Part shown: piece after piece, positions 10,355 to 22,668 of the stretch | How positions within the stretch are numbered: position 1 is the first letter of the stretch | How the letters are laid out: each line of letters starts with the position of its first letter | Assembly (NCBI RefSeq): GCF_033473495.1 | Contig: NC_088935.1 | Coordinates: 3,844,001 to 3,908,000 of the forward strand | From: Cercospora beticola | Lineage: Eukaryota; Ascomycota; Dothideomycetes; Mycosphaerellales; Mycosphaerellaceae | Direction of reading: 5' to 3' | Length of the DNA stretch: 64,000 nucleotides | Notes under the pieces: generated by a model | Databases searched by the model: none | What the model was told of the DNA's origin: nothing | The model's input: only the letters and a program-made list of their open reading frames with translations | Position numbers and translations under genes: made by a program

Positions 10355-12880
10355 ATGCCGATACCTTCCGCCTAGGCCGCCTCGCATATTCGCTTATCTG
10401 TTGGGTACGGGATATGCGTATCATGGCGCAAGTGGCGAATCACAACAAAATCTTTCCAATCCTTAGCGGCGTGGGGTGTGCTTTCTGGTTTCTTGTTGCT
10501 GTTCAAACCAATGCACGTACTTATGCGGCTTGATCCGGATTGGGGCGCAAGCGAGGTCCATGAACGACTTCTCCATTCAACTGCAGTCGCCGAATCTCTG
10601 ATCTTACCCTTTTGTGCTGTGTAACATCTTGCGTTACAGGCCCTTGAACGACCCACTCGGCATATCTTGTTGCATCAGCTGCCCGGTGTTCTCATCATCC
10701 ATTTTCTGGACTGCCCCCGGCGAAATAGATTGCTTTTTGACGGATCGACGGATCGCTCGACCGACTGGACGCAGCTATTCCGCTGCCTCTTTTCCTGCTT
10801 TTGTGCGCTACGTGGCTTCGATTTTGGCTCTCTCTTTTACTCTTTCCAACTCTTGTCCAGCGTTCAGCGAGTAAGGCGCTCTCGGGTGGGATATGAGTGG
10901 GAATGCGTTGTCGTTGGTGTCCATACCAACACGCGCGGAAACGACATCTACATGATACTTCTCGGTTACAAAAGCACAGTAGTATATTGATATTAAATCT
11001 TTCGGTCAAAGAATTGCGGAAGAGGAGGATGTTGGTAAGGTAGACGAACAGGTGGAAGTTGCTACACTTATATACAGTTTTTGGTTCTATACTGACTAAC
11101 TACGATGACCTGACTCAAATGGATGCATGGGACATGTAATGGAGCCCCCTTCCTTCCTCGTTCTTCAATTCTTTCTCTTCAAAGAGAGTTTTCCTACAGT
11201 CCTCAAGACTTCCTCTTTGCGGCATAATTCTGCTCGCAAAGAGCAGGAACACAAACGTCAGCGTTGAAGAGACGGGGCGCTCCCTGCACATGGCACTCAC
11301 GCCACGTGCAAAACAGACGCTGGAAGATGACAACAGACTGAGCAAACATGTCATTCTTGCGGCAAGATTACGGAAGAGAAGAGCACGGAAGAACATTTTT
11401 GCCTGATTTATGTGTTCTTCCCTGGACGAGGAAGCCACGTGTGGAAACTGTCAGGCACGTGGTTGTGATTTCCTAAAACGGGAAATGAAAGATGGGATGG
11501 TTTGGGAACAGGGTCAAGGGCAGGAAGGACCCAACAGCCCAGCTACCATCACCTCCTCCGGGTTTAAGACTACAAGAAAACGGCAAGGGCCGGATGGAGA
11601 TTCGGATTACTCTACTCTGTCTCTTCACTACTTTGTGAAGGAACGAAATGATCGCGTTGTGCTTTTGCCCAAGAATTGGCTCACTGAATGGACGCGCACT
11701 TTGAGATGAGACGGTAGGACGCAATGCGGCATGAAGACAGTTCACGAACAGAACAGAGACGCCAGGATAAGATCTCCTCCGCCTGTCGTTCCAAACCTTT
11801 GTCGTAACGAGACCTGGTCTGATCACGACGACACAAAGGATCGAGTAAGAAGAATTTCCTCCTCGCCTCCTGCATGGCGTTCACTCGGAGAACAGGATAC
11901 CCACCCTATCCACTCTGTCGAGACGCGGCTGCATCGAAAATGTTGGGAGAGGAGCCGTTCACCCAGGCACTCAGTGGAGAAGAGCAGGCTCCTGCCAGTC
12001 CGATCACGATCATGACCCGGCTGAATGATGTGGACCTCGTAACTCATTCTACGCGAGAGAGTATACGAGGGAGGTCAAACAGATGGCAGAACCACCGAAA
12101 GTGTCGTGGAAGAATAGAAACAATGCAAGAGAACAAAGGTTGTAGAAAACAACTGGAAATCCGCCCTTCGAGCACCCGTGAAATTTTACCCAGTCGGGAA
12201 AGCGGTATACAGAGAGTAAGGACCAGGATCAGGGGAGCAAAGATCTCTCAGAAGGACGTGCTCAAGACGGCCACACACGCGGCTCATAGAATCATGATCG
12301 AACAAGGCAAAGCAATGCGCGCAACAATGTACGACGGTCCTTCAACCAACAAAGTCGCCATACAAACAGACTACCTAAGCTACCTACACCCTTCCTATGA
12401 TTATGCATTACTGTCTTGTTCAACCCCCTTCTATCCACCATCCGTCGCATTTTCTATCCATCCATGCAAGATGCATAATACACCAAACTCAGCTGCGCAA
12501 TAGCGCCACAACAGAAGCGCTTCCGTTCCCTCAAAGGACTCTCTTTCGCGCCCAAATTCCCAGCTGCTAGTGGTGGTCCAGCTCCGATTATGCATACTCA
12601 CAAAACGACAGATGCCAATGCCAAAAAGCGGAAAAGTATTGAGTGTTGTCGAACAGATACTGTGGTTCCCGTTGGAGAGCAGTCCCAGTCGTCGTGTCCA
12701 AGTTGTAGGTTCTAGTGCTTTGTGGCCTGGATAGCACGTCCAGAAACGATCGATCGACCGCCCGACCCAACGACCGTTTTCGTTCGGTCCGACTTTCGCG
12801 ACAGGGCAACCCAATTGGACGACGTCGGTATCAGTCCAGAGAGCGATAGAGCTTCTTCCACGTCAAGAGAAGGACAGTCA
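10355..12880. other. gene-free interval between convergent genes
   Basis: This is 2.5 kb between the 3' end of the Zn2Cys6 gene and the 3' end of the kinase gene. The longest ATG frame is 209 aa (11874-12503, plus); its composition is arginine-rich and has no motif I recognise. I see no tRNA, repeat or further coding evidence. Confidence 0.5.
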
Positions 12881-15800
12881 TCAATATGGACTCTCCACAA
12901 CCTCGCAAAGAGCCCGCCACTTATCTTCGTCCTGCACAAGCCAGTTCTGGCTCCTCATAGCCCCATCAACAACGTCGATAACTTGTCGGAAGCCTGAAGC
13001 CGCGCCTTTGACTTGTACAAAGCGCGCAATGGATAGGCCGACCTTGCGACCGTTGTCCAGCACTATGAACAGTTCGATCCGGAATGTGATGGGCTTGATA
13101 TCCAAGGCGTTGACCTTGTCGACACGCGCGGAGATGGTATTGGTTTCGCGAGAGTACTGCAGATCACGAATGCCATGACGTTGCCATTCCTTGAAGAGGA
13201 GGACAAGTTCTTGTCGTGCTTTGCCGCGGTGAAGCTCGAAGCAGAGGATGTGAGTTGCTGGTTTGATATTGAAGAAACGAGCGAACCACGAGCGGGCAGG
13301 GCCCAATTGGGGTGGATTGTCGTTGCTCGAAGGAACTGGTGATGCTGAGGAGAAAAGTGAATTGAGCGAGCCATTGGTTCGCATGGTAGTATCTGTACAG
13401 AGTGTTAGTATCGCCAGGTAAGTGTAAAAAGTCACCGCATGCTGACATACCCAATTCATCCATGTTGAAGTCCTCGACTCCTTTGTCGCGGCCCATCTTG
13501 CTGAACCACTTGGCAAATCCTTTCTTTTCATTCGTGGAACGAGATTTGCGAGCCTGCTCTGTTGTTGATACCAGTGGAGCCGCTGCATCAGCGTGCGATG
13601 GCTTGGAGATCACAGTCGACTTGCGCCGCTCGACTTTACCATCGACATCCACCAACGTATCTCCGTTGAGCACCTCATCTTCTTTCTTGGAGAGCCCGAA
13701 CCAGTTGGAGCGTTTTTTGCGCACTACTTGAGGCGATCCAAGCGCACTGTTCTCGTCGATCGATGCAAGACCAGAGCTGTCCAGGTTCCTGGCCTTCCGT
13801 TGCAGACTTTCCGCGGATCTCTTTGTCGCGACTTTTCGGAGAGTATCGTCCGATGCAGGACTTCCGGTGTTGCGTTTACGAACATTGAGGGGCGCGACCA
13901 CACCAGGAGACGTGGGAGGTACAACTCGTATGGTCTTTTCCTCGGGTTTGCGTTCTCTGGCCACGGGTGCAGTTACGCTGCGGTGCCAGTTGGTCCCGTC
14001 GCGGCTGCTTCGTGGGTCGCTGCTCTCCTCTGATATAATTGGCAGGAAGCCATTTTGATCCGCATGCTTGCTCGCTTCCGGTGCCGATACTATACGCTTG
14101 TCCGGTGTTGAGCCAGCAGCAGGCAAGATGTTGTCGAGAGCTCGCATGACCTCGTCAAACTTTGCAGTATTATCTTCTCCATTGGCTTTGTAGGCTGCCA
14201 GCTTCGAGCGAGTCTCTTCGATGGTTTTGGACAAGTAAGAGTTGGGGGTATCCCTAGTTGGGACCTCTGGCAATGGTCGGCGAGGTGGATTGCCCACAGA
14301 TGGGAGATCTGGGCTGTCGGAGAATTTGGCAGCAACAGACGACGGAGGCGTCTCATATGGCGAATGCTTGTCGGTCAAGGAAGTGCGAGCTGTTGTGTTA
14401 GATCCCAAGGAGTCCCTAAAGAAGGCCTCTTCGCACGCCTTCTCAAGCTCGGCACTATGCTTGCGAATGTCGCTCCGAATGTGGTGTCCAGGAGTATCTG
14501 GCTTTCGGACACGAATTCGTGGCGTTTCTGGCTTCACTGTCGGCCCTCGCTCCTTGCGGGACTTTATGTGTTGATCGGCATGTGCCAATGGGCTTGAATT
14601 TGTGCCCTGCTTCTCTCCTGCCATGAGTCTCGCATGTTGTTTTCGCAGGTGTGCTGGAAGACTCGGTGTAGGTGGCATCGAGCCTTCGGTCGAAGTTTGT
14701 GCAGTGAGTGCACTTGCAGTGGACACGCGCCGAATGTGACCAAAGCTAACACCACGTTTGTGTCGATCAGATGGCCGCATTGTAGGTAGAACGGGAGGAC
14801 TGCTTGGAAGCGAGTGACCTGCAATAGAAGGTCGAGACATCGAGGAGCGTTGCAAGGACGATCGGCTCCTTGCTGAGCGCGGCAGACTGGACGATGTCGT
14901 GTTAGATTGGCGGCGATGGGCTTGTTTGAGCGTCTCAATCCGGGTTGAGTTTGGATGCCGCAGGTTGCGACCCATGCTGCCCTTGCGCGTGCTGTTTGTG
15001 CCATTTCGATGCACTGTCACGCTCAAGTAGTCCCCTTGAGCATTGATAAGCGGATCTCGTGATGCTCGATACGGATCATAACTGCTCTCTGACGCCGGTG
15101 GTGCGGCAAAACTGGAACTCGGTCGAAGATGCTCATCGTTCATGATCGAATACTGCGACTGCGAGCGTGGAGCACTGCTGGGCATTGGCGGTGCATCGTC
15201 CTCGAAAGGTGGTCGGCTGTGATGATAGTCGCTGGCGGAGTAGCTGACTCCATCTGTTTCATCGTAGCTTTCCAGCGTTTCTTCCTTGTGCTTCAGCAGA
15301 GCAGCATAGAAGAGCTTTTCCTGATTCAGGTCGTCCTTATCCAGCAATTTTTGGATCAAGCTTTGTTCTGATTCGCTATGCCACAATGTGCGCATGTTGC
15401 TGAGAATCTCGCGATCGATGTCTTGGATCTTCTTCACTCTCCACTCTTCGATTTGCGGGGGCTTGCCAACCGCGGCCTCCTTCGTACCATCAGGACCCAA
15501 GAGATCGAACTCTTCGTCGTATTCGTGCATGAAAGGATGATCCCACACTTCGTCCATGGTCAAGCGCTTCTTGGGGTCCGCCTTGAAGATGCGGAAAATG
15601 AGATCTTGCGCCCCGCGACTCAGGAATTTAGGCATGTGGTACTTCGCTGCGGTGATGTCCCGGAAGAGAATCCGAATGTCATTGGTCTTGTCGTAATTGA
15701 AAGGCGTCGTCCCGGTGAGCATGACATAAAGGATAACGCCGCAGCTCCAGACATCAGCCAGAGGCCCGTCGTACGGTCGGTTGGACACCACTTCAGGAGC

Positions 15801-16740
15801 AGCATAGTGCGGGCTGCCGCAAGGGGTGCTCAACAGACGTCCTTTGGGCTGGAGAGCAGCCATGCCGAAATCGATGAGCTTCACTTGGAGTGTTCTGCGA
15901 TCGAGCAGGATGTTTTCTGGCTTCAGATCTCGATGGCAGATGAGCATTCGATGGCAGTAGAGCAACGCTGACACAATCTGTCGAAATATGTAGACGGTCT
16001 CGTCCTCCGTCAGCCCTTGACGCTCGTCGACATAATGGAAGAGCTCGCCGCCATCGACATATTCCATGATCAAGTATCTGGATCTTCATTAGTATCGAAT
16101 GCTACCAAGCAACAAAGAGAACTTACAATTCATTCCTGTTCTCCCATACATCGTAAAGCTGCACAATGTTGGGATGCTCCAGAAGCTTCATGATGGCAAT
16201 TTCACGTTCCAACCCGTACGGTATTGGCTTGTATCCAGATGTGGCCAGCCCAGGCGACGCTCTGATGCTCTCGATCAAGTTGGCTAAACTCTGAGCGCGC
16301 GTTTGCTCTGCAGTGGATCTCGTGATGATCTTGACCGCTCCATATTGATCTCTGTATCGGTGTCGGACGACACGGACTCGTGAGCAACCGCCCCTGCCAA
16401 TGGTCTTGCCCAATTGCCAGTGTCCAATCCAGGTCTTGCGTCTCACTCCTGAGTTTGTTGAAGTCGTGGATATGGCAGAGTTGCGCTTCGAGTCGCGTGC
16501 GTCGTCGCTGGTTATCTGTGAGACGCGCTTGTTTTCAGCGGACACTGGGCGCTGTTGCGTGCGGACCGTGAGCGTGCCATTGGGCTCCAAAGACTCGTTG
16601 TGGGGCAGGCTCGACGATGTCTGCCCTTTGATAGATCTGCTCTGCCGCTGCGAGACAGGCGGCGTGTTGGTTTTGTTCTTCAGCTCGAGTAGCGGTTGCC
16701 GCATCGCCGAATGGCGGTTGGTGCGGTAGCGATCGGCCAT
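12881..16740 (-). CDS. Gin4/Hsl1/Kcc4-type septum (Nim1-related) Ser/Thr kinase
   Basis: On the minus strand the exons are 16740-16127, 16077-13451 and 13392-12881, giving 1250 aa. The 49- and 58-nt introns start GTAAGT and GTATGT and restore the frame. The kinase domain covers about residues 108-380, with a glycine loop GRGGCSRV, lysine K137 in AVKII, catalytic HRDLKPEN (D255), DFG (D274), activation-loop T289 and AAPE. A long Ser/Pro/Arg-rich middle region looks disordered. The last about 170 residues, including FARFFNIKPATHILCFEL, form the membrane-binding KA1-like end found in fungal Gin4/Kcc4/Hsl1 kinases. The family organises septins and the septum and controls Swe1/Wee1 for entry to mitosis. 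The third glycine of the nucleotide loop is Ser here. Which yeast paralogue it corresponds to cannot be decided, since filamentous ascomycetes often have one such gene. Confidence 0.93.
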
Positions 16741-19700
16741 GTATCCTTCAGTTGCGAGACGGACGCTGCATATGGGCAGAGGGATGCAGGGGGAAAGCTG
16801 TCCTGGGAGTGCTGCTCGATGTGATTCTGAATGCTATCTCTGCTGCCCCACCCCTATCCAAGACGTGGCGGAGAGTTGGCGCGCGCCTTCACTCGGCAGT
16901 GCGCGTGGTGTTGTATCGACTGTCGAATAAATAAGATGCTGTCGAGGTGACGTGCATCGAGAGTCACGCGTCGGGAACGAGAGGACGGCTGGCGGCGTGG
17001 CCAACGCGGGTGCTGCTGCTGGTGCTGATGGCGCGACTGGCGGACAGACGGCGAGACGGTGAGATGCTGCGCGTCGGCGAGGTGTCGCTGCTGGCAAGAA
17101 AGAGTGGATGCGGTCAGTGTGGCGGCAGCAGCGACAGGGCGCTGGGGCGAGGCTGTGTCGCGGGTGTTGGTGAAGTCGCGAAGTCAAGGACTTCTGGTGT
17201 GCAGCTGCACGATGGAGGGCAGGGAGAGCGCTTCCAATCCTTCGTCGAAACTTCTTCGGAATGGCGGGAGTTGCAGTTGTTTTGGTCGTGTGTTTGCTCG
17301 GCACTGGAATGTGCACTTGCTGAAGCTGGTCTCGCGTCCCCCATCTGCGACATGCATACATGCAACAACCGACCGACCCTCGCCGACGTCTTCGAGATCA
17401 TTCTTTTCACCCTCCTAGCACGAGCATCTTCACATTCTGTTGCGAACAGTCGCCACTCGATCTTGCGAATATACCGCGCCCAAGCAAATTTCCTGGACAG
17501 CACTTTGGCCCATATGCTTCTGGATCCTCCGCAATTCACGCGCAACCTACGCGCCAATTCGATCACCTGCAAGATGTACGACTCGCTTTTGTGGTCTGCA
17601 ATCTCGCCGCCGTCAGCGCTTCTGCTCGCGCGTTGTATGTAGACCGCAGACTGGCGCGGAAATAGCCTGCCTGGGCATGGCTCCCTACTGCTGTCAGCAA
17701 GATCGTTATGCTGGATATCCTACGCGTTGCCCGTGGGTCGCATTGCGAGCAAGCACATCGCTACTGGTGTCCCGAACGGCTGCGTTGAAAGCGTCTTTGC
17801 ATTTGTCCAGTACTGTCCTACGTTCTTTTCTTCCCAAGCTGTCATTTCCTCAAAGGCATCATGTCCTTCTTCGTCATGCACGACCTCTCTTAAACAACCC
17901 GATTCCGATCTATGCCTATCTCCATCTCTTTCAAAACCTGCCATATGTATCTTCCCACGCTTGTGAGGTAGGAAATGGAAACCGCGCAGCTCCGAAGTGT
18001 ATGACAGTCCCTCGATCCCTAGTCTGAGCAACCACTACTCATCCCAAACCTACCTCGACTGATATCAGCAGCACAAAGTGCACAATCTTCCAAAAGCAGT
18101 ACCCGCGTGAGCAGAGAAGACGAGACACATCGCTTCAAGCGACACGCAGCACGCCTCACGCTGCAAACGACCCTCCACACGGGTACCCACCGCGCCATGG
18201 CGCACTCATCGTACCTGGTCACCGGGCTCGCCAGACCCTCGCAAACCTGAACGCCTCACACGTCGACGATGTCGCACCTTCTTGTTCCTGTCCCGGGCGC
18301 TTCCAGTGTAAGAATAAATGATGTGCTACAAGCATGATTCTGGTTGCCTGCAGGACTTTTGGGAGAGAGTCCCAACAGCTCGGGCAGGTTTGCGGATGGC
18401 TGCCGCTTGAGATCTCCTGCAAGGGTTTGTACACAACGCACGACCACGGATTCGGATCAACGTCAAGCGGCTGGCGGCGAGCTTTTGATGCGTGCAATGC
18501 GCATACCAACGGCATGATGCTCGTGCGAATTATGTATGGAGACTTGATGCGACGATGCGATCAAGCAGATGGCGAGTGCTCTCCGCGGAAAGCAAGTTGT
18601 GCCCCACAGAGAAGACAGATGAAAGCCCACTCGCTCTTGCCCAAAAAGGAAGTTGCAACACTGTACTCCTAACACTCACATGTCTTCTCCCCTTCACAGT
18701 GCTTTCGTCTTATCATCAAAGAATCATCTAGAAATCCACTGCACCTGAAACACCTTCAACCAGGCTTCTACAGTCTGTCGGCACAGATGACCTCAGAACA
18801 GCCTGTACGATATGTTATCTATATAATTAGCATCTTGGCAGCCTTTGATCATTGACAACCGAGTGATGCAACGACAGCCTGTTCGACTACGGCATCTAAT
18901 CACGACGTCCGAATTATTCTTCCCGGGCTATCCAAAAATGATAGATCAATTTGTTGATGACTTGATTTGCAGAGCAGTAAATGAGAAAATGGCAAAGTTT
19001 TCGTGGACATCACTTCCACGTCCTATCGACGAATCTCGAACACGACTGACAACGCGAATGCGGAATTGGATCTCCGGGCTTGATCGGCGAAGCCATCAAG
19101 CCATGAAGAAAAATACGCAAGATCTGCTCCCGCTGTCCCTGCTGATGATTGATCGTTGATGAGCAGACGAAAAAGGCCTTCTCGTGTTCGGACCCTTCTC
19201 GACCGATGACCGGATCATCGTCGTCGTAGGAGGTAGTCTGCTGTTGAGAGACGAGAATGGCCGAAAAAGTGTAAATCTTATCCTCATCAACAAGATCTTC
19301 ACTGCAAATCTCTCGGCCTTACTCGGTCTTCCCAACTTCAACTTTTTCATAGAGTTTCATCATTTTCTTCACGGCTTTTAGACTTTTGGTGTGTACATTG
19401 ATACATGTGCCGACCACGAGGGGGCTTGACCTGTAGACTTGGGCTATCGTTCTCGCCCCTGGATGAAGAAAGAGGATCGTTGTGAGGGTGGCACCGGATT
19501 TTAGGCAGAAAGTCGGGAGCGCACATCTTCATTAACGTCGCGATGCTGTAAGTGTGATCTTTTCTGAGTTGGGAAGGTGAAGTGTACGATAGAGATGGAT
19601 AGAGTTGAAGTCTGATGAGATTGAGTTCCTTTTCTTCAAGGCTGCGTGGAAGTGTTGTCGTGACTCGTGTGTGTGTGGATAACGCGCGGCAAGGTGATGT

Positions 19701-20483
19701 TGATCTTCATGGTGAGGGAAGGGAGAAGAAAGTGGGAGAAGGAGTGTGAACATGAGCGTTCGCACTGGCAGATTTACGGTCGACGGACGAAGCTGTCGTC
19801 GCGATAGTTGTACGATCATCTGGGACTGGGACATGGGAAGAGATTTGAGAAATTGAAACGCTTTGAGTGTTCTGCACAATCCGCGCTGGTGATTGATTTT
19901 CAATGCTCGAAGTATCTGACAGGTTTTCTTCGCTCTCAGCATACACAAATCAACAGATCCCCTCTCCATTTCCCTTGCGTAAAAGTAGTAGTATCCAAGC
20001 CCTGGTTACTCAGTACCATTGCAATGCTTCTGTTCCAAGTAGCTGTCTCAATTCATCTGTTGTCATCTTCTCTGTCGTGCCACTGTTCTCGCGCTCCTCT
20101 GCGAAGCAAAAAGCCATTCCTGCCGCTCCAAAACAAACACAAACAACAAGGCGGTCTTGTCCGGTGAACTCTTCCCCTCTGGACTGCTGTGCCATATCTT
20201 CGCATCATAGTACCATTATGTCCAAACGCCGCGCTTGCTTGCCGGCTTTCCAATGCCCTGCCAACTGTCGAGCATCCTGTCAAACTCGCTGATCCTTAAC
20301 CAAAAGGTCCTGGTGTCCATGCCATCCGTCCATCCCATAGCCATGTCCGTCATGATAGAATAATCCGTAAATATGTCGTGCTCATAGTACAATGCTCGCG
20401 AAGGGTATCGTCCAAAGTAAAGCAATAAAGGAAAAGAAACATGATAATTACGAAAGTAGACTCGAGTCGTGTTTATGACCATG
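16741..20483. other. gene-free interval upstream of the kinase
   Basis: This 3.7-kb interval includes the kinase promoter and leader, which has an upstream ATG at 16771, and the 3' flank of the C2H2 gene. The open frames here, up to 231 aa, overlap in several frames and show no domain. I see no RNA gene or repeat. Confidence 0.5.
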
Positions 20484-21728
20484 TCACGCTGTGGCGGACA
20501 CGACGGGGCTATTCTCGAGACTCTCGCTCTTGGGCGATATCGAGCCATCAAGTTCCTTGACTTCCGAGGTTGCGCCTGCTTTGCCGCAGCCTTTGACGAG
20601 GACGTGTCTCTGTGAATGAATGTTAGTTGTTGTGGTAGGTTGTGATGATGGATGGATACGACATACCTTGAGGGCATCCTTTCGCGAGAAGCTCTTGTCG
20701 CAATGACCACAAGGGAATGGCTTGACAGCCAAATGAATTCGCTTGTGTCGCTTCAAGTCGTGATTTCTGTTAAAGCTCTGAGGGCACTGGTCACATCTGA
20801 AGGGTCTGTCGTTTTGAGGGTTTGGTTGAGGATGTCCATACATGTGGTGCATCTGTGCGGCGTGGCCGCTGTTGAAGTGTGGGATCATACCGCCTGGTAC
20901 TCCGCCCATGGAATGACCGGAGAGGACTGCTGCACCTCCCATGCCGGAGTAGCTGTGTGGTCGATACTGTTGGGCGTACTGTGATTGCGACTGGTGGAGA
21001 GGAGGCACGGGCCCCGACTGGTTGACTGGTGACATCTTGCCGAGACCGCCTCCGCTCATTGGGCTCTGTGCGACTGGCGAAGGACCTGTTGAGTAGGACT
21101 GCTGTGAGTAGTAGGATGTGGTTGGCGTCGGAGGTGGGCGTGCGAAAGCTTCTTGGTTGTGTACCGGGGATGCCTGGGTGACTGGTGCAGGGACAGGCAT
21201 CGAGCTGTACTGCTGAGGCGCAGGTACCGTTGACTGCGACATACCAATGCTCGAGCTGGGGTAGTGGTGCATGTCGCTGTAGGGTGGTGGTGGAAGCGCC
21301 TCGCTTGCAGTAGGGGAGTTGCTGCCGCGGATGATCGAGTTCAGCGAGGGGGAGAACAGGCTGCGAGTTCCTTGATACGACGAGTGATGTGGCTGCGACG
21401 GCTGGAAACCGTAGGGAGCGTTGCTCGCTGGTGGTGGCCACATGCCACTGCCGTTGCTAGGCGTATATGACTGCACTGCGCCGTTGCTCTGAGGAACGCT
21501 GGTCGCCGGGCTAATGCCGTCGACAGAACCGTTGCTTGGTGGTGTCAGGAGGTTGCCGACGCTAGTGAGAGTGGTCGCGGGTGAGTGCTGGCTGTGGTTG
21601 ACGTGCGAGTAACCGGAGTGGTACTTTTGCGTGAGCGGTGGCGGTGGAAGCTCGAAAGCTGGGAGGTGCGAAGCGTTTGGCCTCCGGGCGGTAAAGCTGG
21701 ATGCCATATGGTCCTGTGCAGGTCCCAT
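20484..21728 (-). CDS. two-finger C2H2 transcription factor, FlbC-like
   Basis: On the minus strand the exons are 21728-20667 and 20609-20484, giving 395 aa. The frame stays open upstream to 21923 but has no ATG there, so I take the first ATG, at 21728; a spliced distal start is possible. The protein is rich in Pro, Ser, Gln and Tyr, as in disordered activation regions. At the C terminus lie finger 1 (C312, C315, H328, H332) and finger 2 (C340, C343, H356, C362), joined by HLAVKPF. The pattern NRNHDLKRHKRIH plus SFSRKDALKRH resembles the Aspergillus conidiation regulator FlbC and related Egr2-annotated proteins; I am moderately sure of this. The 57-nt intron (20610-20666) falls inside finger 2, is a multiple of three and has no stop, so retained transcripts would encode a changed finger. 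It is probably a nuclear developmental regulator. Confidence 0.88.
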   Translation of the reverse strand: MGPAQDHMASSFTARRPNASHLPAFELPPPPLTQKYHSGYSHVNHSQHSPATTLTSVGNLLTPPSNGSVDGISPATSVPQSNGAVQSYTPSNGSGMWPPPASNAPYGFQPSQPHHSSYQGTRSLFSPSLNSIIRGSNSPTASEALPPPPYSDMHHYPSSSIGMSQSTVPAPQQYSSMPVPAPVTQASPVHNQEAFARPPPTPTTSYYSQQSYSTGPSPVAQSPMSGGGLGKMSPVNQSGPVPPLHQSQSQYAQQYRPHSYSGMGGAAVLSGHSMGGVPGGMIPHFNSGHAAQMHHMYGHPQPNPQNDRPFRCDQCPQSFNRNHDLKRHKRIHLAVKPFPCGHCDKSFSRKDALKVCRIHPSSQPTTTTNIHSQRHVLVKGCGKAGATSEVKELDGSISPKSESLENSPVVSATA

Positions 21729-22668
21729 TGAAGGAGGGTACGCTACTGCTGCAGCCACGGTTGCGGTTTGGTGGTCACTGAAGCCGAATGGCTGGTTGCA
21801 ATCGGCCGGCGGCGTGGGGAGCGGCTGAACGAAGGATGGATGGACAGAAGGCTTCGCGTCTTGCCAGGAGGTGCCTGGTGGAGTATGGAGGAAAGCCACG
21901 AAGGGTGGTTGTTGCGACGGCTTTTACGTCGAGTGAGCTTCGTGGAGTCGATGGTCGTCTGCTCCGGACTGATGGACAATGTGGTGGATGGCAGAGGATC
22001 CGAGGAGCTGGATACGCGCAGGCTTTGTACTCAAGCCGCGAGACCGACGAGGCGGATGTGGATGCCTGCGGCGGCGAGGAGGGATGCCGGGCGCTGGGGG
22101 TGAATGGGAGCGGATTGGGACGTTCGTGACGCAGATGGATGCAGGTCGCGCTCAAAGTCGCCTAGACAAGGTCCTGAGGGGAGTTCGGCGTTACCCAAAT
22201 CCAAGACGTGGGAAATGAGTTGAGGATGAGGATAGATTGTGCACTGGGAGCGCGTCGACTGCCCACGAACCGGGACGGCGAGATCGAAGAGGACCCGAAA
22301 GTGTGGTCGTGCAGATGCTGCGTTACACCCCGGTCGCACAAGGGTGAATGACTGCGAGCGAGCGATATTATTCTGGACCTTTGTGGGTGCTTCAATGCCC
22401 GAGGGTCTCCAGTGAGGCGTGAAGCGAGAGGAGCGTGCGGTCGTCAAGCTGAGACAGCAATGACAAGAGTGATGCCGCGGTGTCGTCGTGCTGGACGTGT
22501 TCAATGGGCGTCTCCACCGAGAAGAACAGCGTGTTTCGAGGCCACGAGGTGAAGTCGGCGTCAAGTTGGGCGGGCCCTTTGAGATGTGGGCGTGGCGATC
22601 CTTTGTTTAGAGTGTGTCTTTGGCGCACGGAGGGCGAGACCGTGTGGCAGCGTCCGGTCTGCGGGCGT
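21729..22668 (-). promoter_or_regulatory. ATG-free leader region of the C2H2 gene
   Basis: Reading the plus strand from 21729 to 22668, I find no CAT, so there is no ATG on the minus strand in 940 nt, while the opposite strand has about 22 ATGs. This asymmetry suggests selection against upstream start codons in a long 5' leader transcribed toward the C2H2 gene. It includes the 195 nt of open in-frame sequence directly before the chosen start. Whether it is interrupted by an intron is not visible. Confidence 0.5.

Noticed and set aside
16947..17642. 231-aa plus-strand open frame upstream of the kinase
   Set aside because: No motif; several frames open at once on both strands in a GC-rich leader region.
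21729..21899. Longer N terminus for the C2H2 protein
   Set aside because: The frame is open to 21923 but contains no ATG; the first codon of the longest listing is GTG. Kept as a possibility only if an upstream exon exists.
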